From Nocardia lijiangensis NBRC 108240 (GTDB taxonomy: Bacteria; Actinomycetota; Actinomycetes; Mycobacteriales; Mycobacteriaceae), in assembly GCF_001613045.1 (NCBI RefSeq), contig NZ_BDBP01000012.1:83032-147031 (forward strand): a DNA stretch of 64,000 nucleotides. Reading direction: 5' to 3'. The stretch's first letter is position 1; each line of letters starts with the position of its first letter. The position numbers were made by a program, and so were the translations under genes. Positions 40,129-47,784 of this stretch are shown piece after piece. The notes under the pieces were generated by a model. That model had not been told where the DNA came from, searched no databases, and was given only the letters and a program-made list of their open reading frames with translations.

Positions 40129-41603
40129 GCCATCGCACCTTTCAGCGCGGGGGCTTCGAACCGAAGGATGCCGTCGTCGATGGGGTCGTCGAGGAGCATC
40201 TTGGAGTCCTGCTCGTAGTGCATCAGAACTTTCCACGGCGGCTTGGATCCTTGACGCGGCAGTGTGTTCTTCGCGCGTTGTACGTAGCCGGACTCCAGCG
40301 AGTCCAGAATGCCGTCGTCTATCGCGGAGTTCTCGATATCGCGGGGTGTTGCCACGGTGTGGCCGTGATCGTCCATGTGCTTGAACAGACGACACAGGTA
40401 GGCGCCTGCGATGTCGGACTTCAGCGTCCATGGGGCGTTGGTGTACCCGAAGACCCAGGCCATATTGGGAATGCTCTCCACGAGCAAACTCTTGTATGTC
40501 ATCTGGTCGTGCAGTTCGTGCGGCTCACCGTCCACGGAGAGCGCCATCCCGCCCAGCATCTGGATGTCGAGACCGGTGGCGGTGACGATGATGTCGGCCT
40601 CCAGTTCCCGCCCGGACTGCAGCAGGATGCCCTTTTCGGTGAAGGTGTCGATCTGATCGGTGACGATCGAGGCATCGCCCGACGCCAGCGTCCGAAACAG
40701 ATCGCCGTCGGGCACAGCGCACAGCCGCTGGTCCCACGGCAGGTAGCTCGGCGTGAAGTGGCTCATGTCGACGGAGGTGCCGAGTTGCCGTCGCACCTGC
40801 CAGAGCAGGAACCGGCGCATCTGACGGGGCCAGCGACGGCAGGCCAGGTAGAGCTGACGTTGGATGACGATGTTCCGTTTGCGACCCATCGCATACACCC
40901 AGTCCTGCGGGAGGAACCGACCCAGCACTTGGGAGATCTTGTCGAAGGCGGGCAGTGAGAAGACATACGACGGGGAGCGCTGCAACATGGTCACGTGCTC
41001 GGCGTCGCGAGCCATGGCCGGCACGAGGGTGACGGCGGTGGCGCCACTGCCGATCACGACGACCCTCTTGCCGGAGTAGTCCAGATCTTCCGGCCAGTGC
41101 TGAGGGTGGATACACCGGCCGCCGAACCGCTCCATGCCAGGGAAGGCCGGGAGGTAGCCCGCGTCATAGTTGTAGTAGCCGGTGCAGCTGACGAGGTAGC
41201 CGCAGGTGAAGATGCGCGTCTGCCCGGTCGCCTCGTCCAGGGTGGTCACGGTCCAGCGGGACTCGGGTGTCGACCAGTCCGCGGTGACGACTTTCAGGCC
41301 GTAGTGAATCTTCTCGTCGATGCCGAACTGCTTGGCGGTGTCCGCGATGTACTCCCGGATCGACCCGCCGTCGGCGAGTACCGTCAGGTCGCGCCACGGA
41401 CGGAACTTGTACCCGAAGGTGTACATGTCGGAGTCCGAACGAATGCCGGGGTAACGAAACAGGTCCCACGTGCCGCCAAGCCGCTCGCGTCGCTCCAGCA
41501 CGGCGATGGTCTTGTCGGGGAAGGCAGCCGCCACCTGCGAGGCCGTACCGATGCCAGACAGGCCGGCACCGATGATCAAGACGTCGAAATGTTGTGCGTT
41601 CAT
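40125..41603 (-). CDS. Baeyer-Villiger monooxygenase, EthA-like
   Basis: Flavoprotein of 492 residues, the size of mycobacterial EthA. The FAD motif is VLIIGAGLSGIGTASQVAAA. The type I BVMO fingerprint is FGGRCIHPQHWP (F-x-G-x-x-x-H-x-x-x-W-P, residues 160-171). GGTWDLFRYPGIRSDSDMYT and the NADPH motif VVVIGSGATAVTLVPAMA follow. It converts ketones to esters with NADPH and O2, and EthA-type members also S-oxygenate thioamides. AGAGGAAG precedes the ATG. First gene of the operon with hydrolase and 3-hydroxyacyl-CoA dehydrogenase. Divergent AraC regulator lies 128 bp away with repeat sites between. Confidence 0.92.
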   Translation of the reverse strand: MNAQHFDVLIIGAGLSGIGTASQVAAAFPDKTIAVLERRERLGGTWDLFRYPGIRSDSDMYTFGYKFRPWRDLTVLADGGSIREYIADTAKQFGIDEKIHYGLKVVTADWSTPESRWTVTTLDEATGQTRIFTCGYLVSCTGYYNYDAGYLPAFPGMERFGGRCIHPQHWPEDLDYSGKRVVVIGSGATAVTLVPAMARDAEHVTMLQRSPSYVFSLPAFDKISQVLGRFLPQDWVYAMGRKRNIVIQRQLYLACRRWPRQMRRFLLWQVRRQLGTSVDMSHFTPSYLPWDQRLCAVPDGDLFRTLASGDASIVTDQIDTFTEKGILLQSGRELEADIIVTATGLDIQMLGGMALSVDGEPHELHDQMTYKSLLVESIPNMAWVFGYTNAPWTLKSDIAGAYLCRLFKHMDDHGHTVATPRDIENSAIDDGILDSLESGYVQRAKNTLPRQGSKPPWKVLMHYEQDSKMLLDDPIDDGILRFEAPALKGAMA

Positions 41604-41686
41604 GGCTTCCTCTTGCTTCTGCGTGCTGTGTTCACAAGACGTTGTAGAAAGAGGATGACTGTGCGACGCGTCACATATCTTGACAG

Positions 41687-41716
41687 TTCCCGACAGACTT
41701 TTATCATTTCCCGACA
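41687..41716. promoter_or_regulatory. Direct repeats TTCCCGACA, 21-bp period
   Basis: TTCCCGACA occurs at 41687-41695 and 41708-41716, exactly two helical turns apart, between the BVMO operon and the AraC gene. Direct repeats at this spacing are the usual form of AraC-family half-sites. Confidence 0.65.
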
Positions 41717-41731
41717 CGAGGAGGTGGTCGC

Positions 41732-42748
41732 ATGGACACTGTGATCCGGGCCGCAGCCCTGTTGGGGTACGGCGAGCTGGTAAGGGACCTCGGTGCTGAC
41801 CCGGAGCCTCTCTTGTCGCGCTTCCACATCCAGCCGGGCGTCGAGTACCAGGAGGACGCGTTCGTCTCCTTCCAGGCGACCGTTCGCCTGCTCGAGGCGA
41901 GCGCTGCCGACCTGGATTGTCCGGACTTCGGGCTTCGCATGGCACGCTGGCAGGGCCTGCACATCCTCGGACCCATCGCGGTGATCGCGCGGAATGCCCA
42001 GACCGTGCTCGATGGACTGGAGTCGATCGCGCGCTACCTACACGTCCATTCCCCGGCGATGAAGCTGACGGTCGCGCGCACTACGGAGGCCGACCTCAGG
42101 TTCACTTACGAGATCACCGAGCCGCCTCCCCTGGAGATACCCCAGGGGTATGAGCTGAGCATCGCTGACGCCGTTCGCATGATTCGCCTCCTCGGCGGAC
42201 CTGACGCGCGCCCCAGCTCGGTCTCATTCGTGCACGGCCAGCTGGGCTCGGACGCTGCCTACCGAGAAGCGCTTGGTTGCACCGTGCTCTTCGGGCAGCC
42301 GTCGTGCGGGTTCGAGCTGCCCCTGGAATTGGCAGACAGGAGTATCCAGGGCGCGGACGCCGAGACCAGGCGCATCGCCACGAAATACATGGAGGCCCAG
42401 TACGTTCCGAGCAGTGCGGCGCTGTCCGAACGCGTGGCCGAGCTGGCCCGTAAGCTGCTGCCCACCGGCCAGTGCAGCGCCGAGGTCATCGCTGACGAGC
42501 TGGCGATGCATCCGCGGACGCTGCAACGACGCCTGGCCGACGAGGGTCTGAGCTGTCAGGAACTCATCGAGCGGGTACGCCGCAACCAAGCGGCGAGATA
42601 CCTCGCCGAACCAGGGTTGCACCTCAGCCAGATCGCGGGCCTGCTCGGCTACGCCGAACAGAGCACCCTCAACCGCTCATGCCGACGATGGTTCGGGATG
42701 ACACCGAGGCAATACCGAGCGGACCTGCCGCCCGGGCGGACGGTGTAG
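41732..42748 (+). CDS. AraC-family regulator
   Basis: Regulator of 338 residues with the arabinose-operon-like (PF12625) N-terminal ligand domain, for example DTVIRAAALLGYGELVRDLG and DCPDFGLRMARWQGLHILGP. The C-terminal double HTH (about 235-335) has EVIADELAMHPRTLQRRLAD and YLAEPGLHLSQIAGLLGYAE QSTLNRSCRRWFGMTPRQYR (shown in two parts). GAGGAGGTGG lies just upstream of the ATG. Divergent from the BVMO operon, with a 21-bp direct repeat between; it probably activates the operon in response to a ketone or similar compound. Confidence 0.9.
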   Translation: MDTVIRAAALLGYGELVRDLGADPEPLLSRFHIQPGVEYQEDAFVSFQATVRLLEASAADLDCPDFGLRMARWQGLHILGPIAVIARNAQTVLDGLESIARYLHVHSPAMKLTVARTTEADLRFTYEITEPPPLEIPQGYELSIADAVRMIRLLGGPDARPSSVSFVHGQLGSDAAYREALGCTVLFGQPSCGFELPLELADRSIQGADAETRRIATKYMEAQYVPSSAALSERVAELARKLLPTGQCSAEVIADELAMHPRTLQRRLADEGLSCQELIERVRRNQAARYLAEPGLHLSQIAGLLGYAEQSTLNRSCRRWFGMTPRQYRADLPPGRTV

Positions 42749-42769
42749 CGAGAGCCGGTGATGCTCTCG
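42749..42769. terminator. Short hairpin between convergent genes
   Basis: CGAGAGC, loop CGGTGAT, GCTCTCG. It starts one base after the AraC stop and lies 17 bp before the end of the convergent reductase gene. Confidence 0.5.
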
Positions 42770-42785
42770 GGCCACGCCGCAGAAA

Positions 42786-43430
42786 CTATCGGCGCCAGAA
42801 GAAGTGGTGCACTACCCCGCTCGGGCTCGGGATCCGTTCCAGATGGAATCGGTCCACGAGTTCGTCGGGGCTGGTCCACAGTCGTTCGCCGCGACCGAGT
42901 TCGACCGGTGCGACCGCGATGTGCATGGTGTCGACGAGGTCGGCGTCGAGGAACTCCCGGACCGTGGCGACCCCGCCGCCGATCCGCACGTCCTTGCCGC
43001 CGGCGGCTTCCAGTGCCTGCACCAAGGCGTCCTTCGGGGATGCGTCGAGGAAATGGAACGTGGTGTCTCCCAGCGTGAACGAGGGCCGCACATGGTGGGT
43101 GAGGACGAAGACGGGGGTGCGGAACGGAGGTTCTTCTCCCCACCAGCCCTGCCAATCGTAGTTTTCCCATGGCCCGCGTTGCGGTCCGAACTTGTTGCGC
43201 CCCATGATCTCGGCGCCGATATTGCGACCCCAGTCGCGGGTGCAGTAGTCGTCCAGGCCGTAGGTGCCACCGGGTTCGGTTCGGGTGGGCGCGTGCGCGG
43301 TGGCGCCCGACCATGCGAACAGCGCGGTCGGATCGGCGTGGCCGAAGGGTTGTTCCAGGCTTTGGCCCTCGCCGGAGCCGTATCCGTCGTTGGACAGGTT
43401 GAAGTTGTGGACTCGGACCAGCTGTGTCAT
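42786..43430 (-). CDS. Dihydrofolate-reductase-like (RibD C-terminal domain) protein
   Basis: Protein of 214 residues of the RibD-C/DHFR-like fold. It begins MTQLVRVHNFNLSNDGYGSG with an AAAGGG site. Landmarks are GAEIMGRNKFGPQRGPW, TPVFVLTHHVRPSFTL, the NADP-binding GGKDVRIGGGVATVREFLDA, and the C-terminal strand SPSGVVHHFFWRR. Members outside riboflavin synthesis are NADPH-dependent reductases of unknown substrate. It is divergent from an HxlR regulator with 57 bp between start codons containing two dyads, a common arrangement for this family. It is therefore probably the regulator's target. Confidence 0.85.
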   Translation of the reverse strand: MTQLVRVHNFNLSNDGYGSGEGQSLEQPFGHADPTALFAWSGATAHAPTRTEPGGTYGLDDYCTRDWGRNIGAEIMGRNKFGPQRGPWENYDWQGWWGEEPPFRTPVFVLTHHVRPSFTLGDTTFHFLDASPKDALVQALEAAGGKDVRIGGGVATVREFLDADLVDTMHIAVAPVELGRGERLWTSPDELVDRFHLERIPSPSGVVHHFFWRR

Positions 43431-43445
43431 CGGAACCCTTTCTGG

Positions 43446-43484
43446 TTGCAATATGCAATCAGTTGTCACGGTAGCTAAACTGAT
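43446..43484. promoter_or_regulatory. Two dyads between reductase and HxlR genes
   Basis: TTGCA-ATA-TGCAA (43446-43458) and ATCAGTT-N13-AACTGAT (43458-43484). The second ends 3 bp before the hxlR-type ATG. Either could be the HxlR site, controlling both genes. Confidence 0.55.
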
Positions 43485-43487
43485 CTC

Positions 43488-44027
43488 ATGCTGCAACCAG
43501 TTGTCGGCGACAAGCTGCCGGTGCCTCCGGGCAAATCGGGGTGTCCGATCAATATGACGGTCGAGCTCCTAGGGGACCGGTGGAGCCTGATCGTCTTGCG
43601 CGACATCATGTTCGGCGGCAACACGCACTTCCGTGAACTGCTCTCGGCATCGATCGAGGGCATCGCGTCGAACATGCTGGCCAGTCGCCTCGCGAAACTC
43701 GTCGACGCGGGCCTGCTCTCTCGCCACGACGACCCGAGTCACCGCCAGAAGGTGGAATACCGGCTCACCGAGGCAGCCATCCAGCTCGTCCCGGTGATGG
43801 CTCAGCTGGGCGCATGGGGGGCACGCTGGTTGAACACCGCACCGGAACTGACCGTGCGCGCCGAATTGCTCGCAGCCGGTGGGGCCCCGCTGTGGGAGCG
43901 ATTCATGGCCGAACTCCGCGCCACCCACCTGCGCGGAGAACCGGCATCCACCGAGGGGGTGCTGGCAGAACTGACTGCCGCCTACGAAGCAGCTGCTGAG
44001 CGCGGACGTGGAGCCACGCACCGCTGA
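43488..44027 (+). CDS. HxlR-family transcriptional regulator
   Basis: Winged-helix regulator of 179 residues. The single Cys lies in KSGCPINMTVELLGDRWSLI (Cys 19), the typical redox or electrophile-sensing position of the family. The HTH core has VLRDIMFGGNTHFRELLSAS, EGIASNMLASRLAKLVDAGL and the wing HRQKVEYRLTEAAIQLVPVM. The C-terminal extension is longer than usual by about 50 residues. Start ATG is preceded by dyad symmetry and no clear Shine-Dalgarno site. Divergent from the RibD-like reductase it probably controls. Confidence 0.88.
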   Translation: MLQPVVGDKLPVPPGKSGCPINMTVELLGDRWSLIVLRDIMFGGNTHFRELLSASIEGIASNMLASRLAKLVDAGLLSRHDDPSHRQKVEYRLTEAAIQLVPVMAQLGAWGARWLNTAPELTVRAELLAAGGAPLWERFMAELRATHLRGEPASTEGVLAELTAAYEAAAERGRGATHR

Positions 44028-44045
44028 ACGCTCACCAGGAACCGA

Positions 44046-44789
44046 TCAGAGGTCCCGGCGGCGCAGCGCTGTCCAGCCCGCGCCGATCGCGGCCGCCGTC
44101 CATCCGGTGGTGACAGCGAGACCGGCCCAGGGGCCGAGAGCTTCCGACGGGTGTAGCAGCAACATCTGTCGGCCTGCGCGGTCGGGCAGATAAGAGACGA
44201 TCGTCGTGCTCGCACCCACGTCGCCGAGGGTGAACGACAGCAGCAGGACTGCCGGGGCCAGGATGCCCATGGCCAAGGCACCGCTGTTCAGCAGCATCGC
44301 CACTCCGGCGGCCAACAGTGCCAGCAGTGCCAGGTAGGCCGCGCAGCCGAACAGGGCACGCCACGCCACCGGATCCCCGAGCCCCGGGTGTGGGACCTCC
44401 AGAACCGGTTGCGCGGCAAGGAAAGAAACCAGTCCGCTCACCGCTCCGACGGTGAATACCACGGCGCCCAGCACGATCAGCCCGGCGCTGAAGAACAGCC
44501 CGCGGCGCGGGACGGCGGTCAGCCAGACCCGCTGACCGTTGTCCCGGAGCTGTGCCGCAACCCAGGTGGCGCCGAGACAGATTGCGACGACCTGTCCGAA
44601 GTTCATGCCGTAGAACATGATCGAGAGCGCGTCGAAGTCGGGCCGGTCGGCCTGCTCACGTCCGAGTGTCGCCGCGCCCACCGCGGAGAATCCCGCAGTG
44701 ACGGCGAACAGCAAGAGCGCAGTGGCGAGCAGTGCGGGCAGCGATCGGAATTTGAGCCATTCCGCGCGCAGCAGCGTGGTGAGGGTCAT
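44046..44789 (-). CDS. ABC-2 type transporter permease
   Basis: Membrane subunit of 247 residues with six hydrophobic segments, beginning MTLTTLLRAEWLKFRSLPAL, a typical start for ABC-2 permeases of the bacitracin/lantibiotic-type group. Helices include LLATALLLFAVTAGFSAVGA and MNFGQVVAICLGATWVAAQL. ATG overlaps the ATPase stop by 4 bp. With the ATPase and the adjacent two-component system it forms a four-gene export-and-sense module, probably for cell-envelope stress or peptide antibiotics. Substrate unknown. Confidence 0.85.
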   Translation of the reverse strand: MTLTTLLRAEWLKFRSLPALLATALLLFAVTAGFSAVGAATLGREQADRPDFDALSIMFYGMNFGQVVAICLGATWVAAQLRDNGQRVWLTAVPRRGLFFSAGLIVLGAVVFTVGAVSGLVSFLAAQPVLEVPHPGLGDPVAWRALFGCAAYLALLALLAAGVAMLLNSGALAMGILAPAVLLLSFTLGDVGASTTIVSYLPDRAGRQMLLLHPSEALGPWAGLAVTTGWTAAAIGAGWTALRRRDL

Positions 44790-45709
44790 GCGAAATCCTT
44801 CGAGCGAGTGGTGAAATCGGCGGCGTGGGCGGTCAGGGCCAGGTAGGCCTGCTCCAAGGAGGCTTGTTCGTCGGCCAGTTCGAGGATCGGCACACCCGCG
44901 CCGATGAGGAGCGGGCCCAGTCGCTCCGCACGCTCACCAGGCACCAGCCAACTGTCACCGTCTCCCGGAATGGGTTCGGTTCCATTGCGGGACAGCGTGT
45001 CTCGCATCAGCGCCGGATCGCTGCTGCGAACGCGGACACGGGTACCGCCGTGTCTTCCGACGAAATCGTCCAGGTCGGTGTCGGCGAGCACCCGGCCGCG
45101 GCCGAGCACCAGTAAGTGATCCGCGTAGGACGCTGTTTCGGTCATCAGATGGCTCGACACCAAGACGGTGCGGCCGTCGCGGGCCATTCGCCGCAGGGTT
45201 TCCCGCAGCCAGACGATGCCTTCGGGGTCGAGACCGTTGGACGGCTCGTCGAGCATCAGGACCGGCGGGTCGCCGAGCAGGGCGGCCGCGATGCCGAGCC
45301 GCTGCCGCATACCCAGCGAGAACGTGCGGATTCGCTTGCCCGCCACCGACGTCAGGCCGACCTCGTCCAGCACCAGGTCGACACGCCCCGCGGGTATGCC
45401 GTTGCCGATCGCCAGTGCGAGCAGATGGTGGCGGGCGGTTCGGGCCGGATGGGCCGCGCCCGGATCCAGCAGGGCGCCCACCAGTCGCAGGGGTTGTGGC
45501 GCGGCAGCGTAGAGCTGTCCGCCGACGGTCGCGGTTCCGGCCGTGGGCCGGTCCAGTCCGAGGATCAACCGCATGGTTGTCGACTTTCCGGCTCCGTTCG
45601 GGCCGAGGAAACCGGTGACGCGTCCGGGAGACACCGTGAAGGTCAGGTCGTCGACAGCGCGGATCTCGCGGTATTCCTTGGTGAGTCCGCGCGCTTCGAT
45701 CGTGGTCAT
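44786..45709 (-). CDS. ABC transporter ATPase
   Basis: ATP-binding subunit of 307 residues. It has Walker A GFLGPNGAGKSTTMRLILGL, signature FSLGMRQRLGIAAALLG, Walker B VLMLDEPSNGLDPEG, and H-loop VLVSSHLMTETASYAD. The C-terminal region has EPIPGDGDSWLVPGERAERL. Start taken at MTTIEARGLTKEYREI; the longer frame crosses the promoter and was not used. Couples by ATGA overlap to the permease. Divergent from the histidine kinase across 107 bp with a C5/G5 dyad. Confidence 0.9.
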   Translation of the reverse strand: MTTIEARGLTKEYREIRAVDDLTFTVSPGRVTGFLGPNGAGKSTTMRLILGLDRPTAGTATVGGQLYAAAPQPLRLVGALLDPGAAHPARTARHHLLALAIGNGIPAGRVDLVLDEVGLTSVAGKRIRTFSLGMRQRLGIAAALLGDPPVLMLDEPSNGLDPEGIVWLRETLRRMARDGRTVLVSSHLMTETASYADHLLVLGRGRVLADTDLDDFVGRHGGTRVRVRSSDPALMRDTLSRNGTEPIPGDGDSWLVPGERAERLGPLLIGAGVPILELADEQASLEQAYLALTAHAADFTTRSKDFA

Positions 45710-45765
45710 GTCTTCAGCCTCGCCGGGCACACCGCGGCGCGCGTCCCCCGTCGGTGCCGGATGGA

Positions 45766-45781
45766 TCCCCCGGATGGGGGA
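45766..45781. promoter_or_regulatory. Dyad TCCCCC-GGAT-GGGGGA
   Basis: Perfect 6-bp arms with a 4-bp centre between the ABC ATPase and histidine kinase genes. Candidate site for the linked response regulator; it could also act as a hairpin. Confidence 0.45.
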
Positions 45782-45816
45782 GACATACGACCGCACCAGC
45801 CTGCGACGATGGGAGG

Positions 45817-46968
45817 GTGTTCGCTCCGCTGCGGCCGCTGACCGAGACGGCGACCTATACCCGCGCCCTGCATTTGTGCCTGCCGCTCTCCGCGGTGGCG
45901 ATCTCGTCGTTCATCGACCCTCGGCGACCGTATGTGCTGGCGCTGCTGGCGGTCCCGGTTGGACTGCTGCCGGCGACCCGGCTGGCCGAGGGAATTCAGG
46001 CGCGGCTGCTGCTCACTCCGCGCGAGGCGGACCGATCCGTGACGACCGCGCCGGCGACCACCTGGGCGGATCGCTGGCGGACAGTGTGGTGGCTGGAACT
46101 GAGGCTGGCGTGTGCCCTGGTGCTGCTCGCGGTCGGCGTCGCCTCGGTCTGGGTGTGCGCCGACCTTGTTCGCGCCGCGGTCGGTGCCGCGCCCACCCGT
46201 GACACGCTCCTGGAACTGTCGCCACACCCATCGTGGATGCTGCTGGTCCCGGTCCCGGTGCTGATCCTGATGGCCGCCGTGGTGGCACTCGGTGAGCTGG
46301 TCACCGTCGCGGCGCGGTGGTTGCTCGGTCCTTCGCACGGCGAGCGCATGCGGCTGCTGGAGGCGCGTACCGAACAGCTGCTCGAGCACAATCGGATCGC
46401 GCGTGAACTGCACGACTCCATCGGCCACGCGCTGACCGCGATGGTCCTGCAGGCAGGCGCCGCGGAGACCGCCGCGGATCCGGCCTTCACCGCTCGCGCG
46501 CTGCGCGCCGTGGCGGATACCGGCCGGGCCGCGCTCGATGATCTCGATCGAGTTCTGCGGATCCTGCGTACCGCCGAGGAGCCGTCCTTCGAGAGCCCGA
46601 CGCTGGCCGCCGCGGGCGCGCTGGTGGACTCCGCGCGTTCGGCGGGGGCTGCGGTGCGGGCCGAGGTCACCGGGCCGGTCGACGCGGTGCCGGGACCGAT
46701 CTCCCGGGAGGGCTATCGAATCCTGCAGGAGTCGCTGACCAATGTGCTGCGGCACTGCGGCCCGGTGCCGGTGTGGGTTTCGGTGCGGGCCGACGACACC
46801 CGGCTGGAATTGCTGGTGCGCAATCCGCTCCCGGATCGCCCCGGTACCGAGCGGCCGGGCAGCGGTCTGCTCGGTATTCGCGAGCGGGCCGAACTACTCG
46901 GTGGCCGAGCGATTTTCGGGCCGCACGAGGGCACTTGGCGGCTGCACGTGGAGATTCCGATCCGGTGA
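45817..46968 (+). CDS. Sensor histidine kinase, HisKA_3 (NarL-type partner)
   Basis: Membrane sensor kinase of 383 residues. The N-terminal part (1-170) contains several hydrophobic helices, such as ALHLCLPLSAVAISSF and LACALVLLAVGVASVWVCAD, with little periplasmic sequence, as in intramembrane-sensing kinases. The dimerisation helix has the phospho-His in RIARELHDSIGHALTAMV. The ATPase domain follows (YRILQESLTNVLRHCG and GSGLLGIRERAELLGGRA). Start at GTG 45817 is uncertain because no proper ribosome site is present. Stop overlaps the response regulator start (GTGA). Divergent from the ABC pair, which is its likely output or detected flux. Confidence 0.88.
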   Translation: MFAPLRPLTETATYTRALHLCLPLSAVAISSFIDPRRPYVLALLAVPVGLLPATRLAEGIQARLLLTPREADRSVTTAPATTWADRWRTVWWLELRLACALVLLAVGVASVWVCADLVRAAVGAAPTRDTLLELSPHPSWMLLVPVPVLILMAAVVALGELVTVAARWLLGPSHGERMRLLEARTEQLLEHNRIARELHDSIGHALTAMVLQAGAAETAADPAFTARALRAVADTGRAALDDLDRVLRILRTAEEPSFESPTLAAAGALVDSARSAGAAVRAEVTGPVDAVPGPISREGYRILQESLTNVLRHCGPVPVWVSVRADDTRLELLVRNPLPDRPGTERPGSGLLGIRERAELLGGRAIFGPHEGTWRLHVEIPIR

Positions 46969-47660
46969 CCGGCGTGCCTGTCACCGTCCTGCTCGTCGAC
47001 GACGAGCCGCTGGCCCGCGCCGGGCTGCGAGCCATTCTCGACGGACAACCCGGGATCGAGGTGATCGGGGAGGCCGCCGACGGAATCGCGGTGCTGCCGA
47101 TGATCAGACGCTCGCGGCCTGCGGTGGTGGCAATGGACGTGCGGATGCCGCTCATGGACGGCATCGAAGCGACCAGGGCGATCCTGCGCGCGCTGCCCGA
47201 TCCGCCCAAGATTTTGATGATCACGACCTTCGAGAACGACGACTACGTCTACCGCGCCCTGCGCGCCGGGGCGGATGGATTCCTGTTGAAGCGTGCCCGT
47301 CCCGACGAGATCGCGAATGCGGTTCGCACTGTGGCGCAGGGGGATTCACTGCTGTACCCGGCGTCGATCCGGGCGCTGGCGGTCGGCCGCGGCAATGCCG
47401 ACGCGCGCGCGGCCCTGGCCGGGGCCGCGCTCACCGAACGGGAGCAGGCCGTGCTGCGTCACCTGACCCGGGGCATGTCGAACCTCGAAATCGCCGCCCG
47501 GCTGCTTGTGAGTGCGGAGACGGTGAAAACGCACGTCAGCGCAATTCTGGCCAAGCTGCGAGTGCGCGATCGCACCCAGGCGGTGATCCTCGCCTACGAA
47601 TCGGGTTTCGCCGAAGCCGGTTCGGACCACGCCACGGAGCTCAACCGAGGACGCGGGTAA
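46965..47660 (+). CDS. NarL/FixJ-family response regulator
   Basis: Response regulator of 231 residues. The receiver domain has VTVLLVDDEPLARAGLRAIL (acidic pair DD), phospho-acceptor Asp in VVAMDVRMPLMDG, MITTFENDD, and Lys in GFLLKRARP. The LuxR-type HTH is LTEREQAVLRHLTRGMSNLE IAARLLVSAETVKTHVSAI (shown in two parts). It begins at a GTG overlapping the kinase stop. Probably binds the dyad in the divergent promoter to switch on the ABC exporter. Confidence 0.92.
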   Translation: MTGVPVTVLLVDDEPLARAGLRAILDGQPGIEVIGEAADGIAVLPMIRRSRPAVVAMDVRMPLMDGIEATRAILRALPDPPKILMITTFENDDYVYRALRAGADGFLLKRARPDEIANAVRTVAQGDSLLYPASIRALAVGRGNADARAALAGAALTEREQAVLRHLTRGMSNLEIAARLLVSAETVKTHVSAILAKLRVRDRTQAVILAYESGFAEAGSDHATELNRGRG

Positions 47661-47784
47661 CGAGTACGGCGAGATTGTCTTCCCTTCTCAACATATAGCT
47701 CACCGGGGGCCTTGCCACAAGACCCGGGGTGTGCCGCAGAATTGCCGACCTGAGCCAGAATCTGCGGACATTTGGGAGTAACGC

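Noticed and set aside
44388..44846. Plus-strand 152-codon frame opposite the ABC permease
   Set aside because: Shadow of the real minus-strand permease; highly charged, with no start signal.
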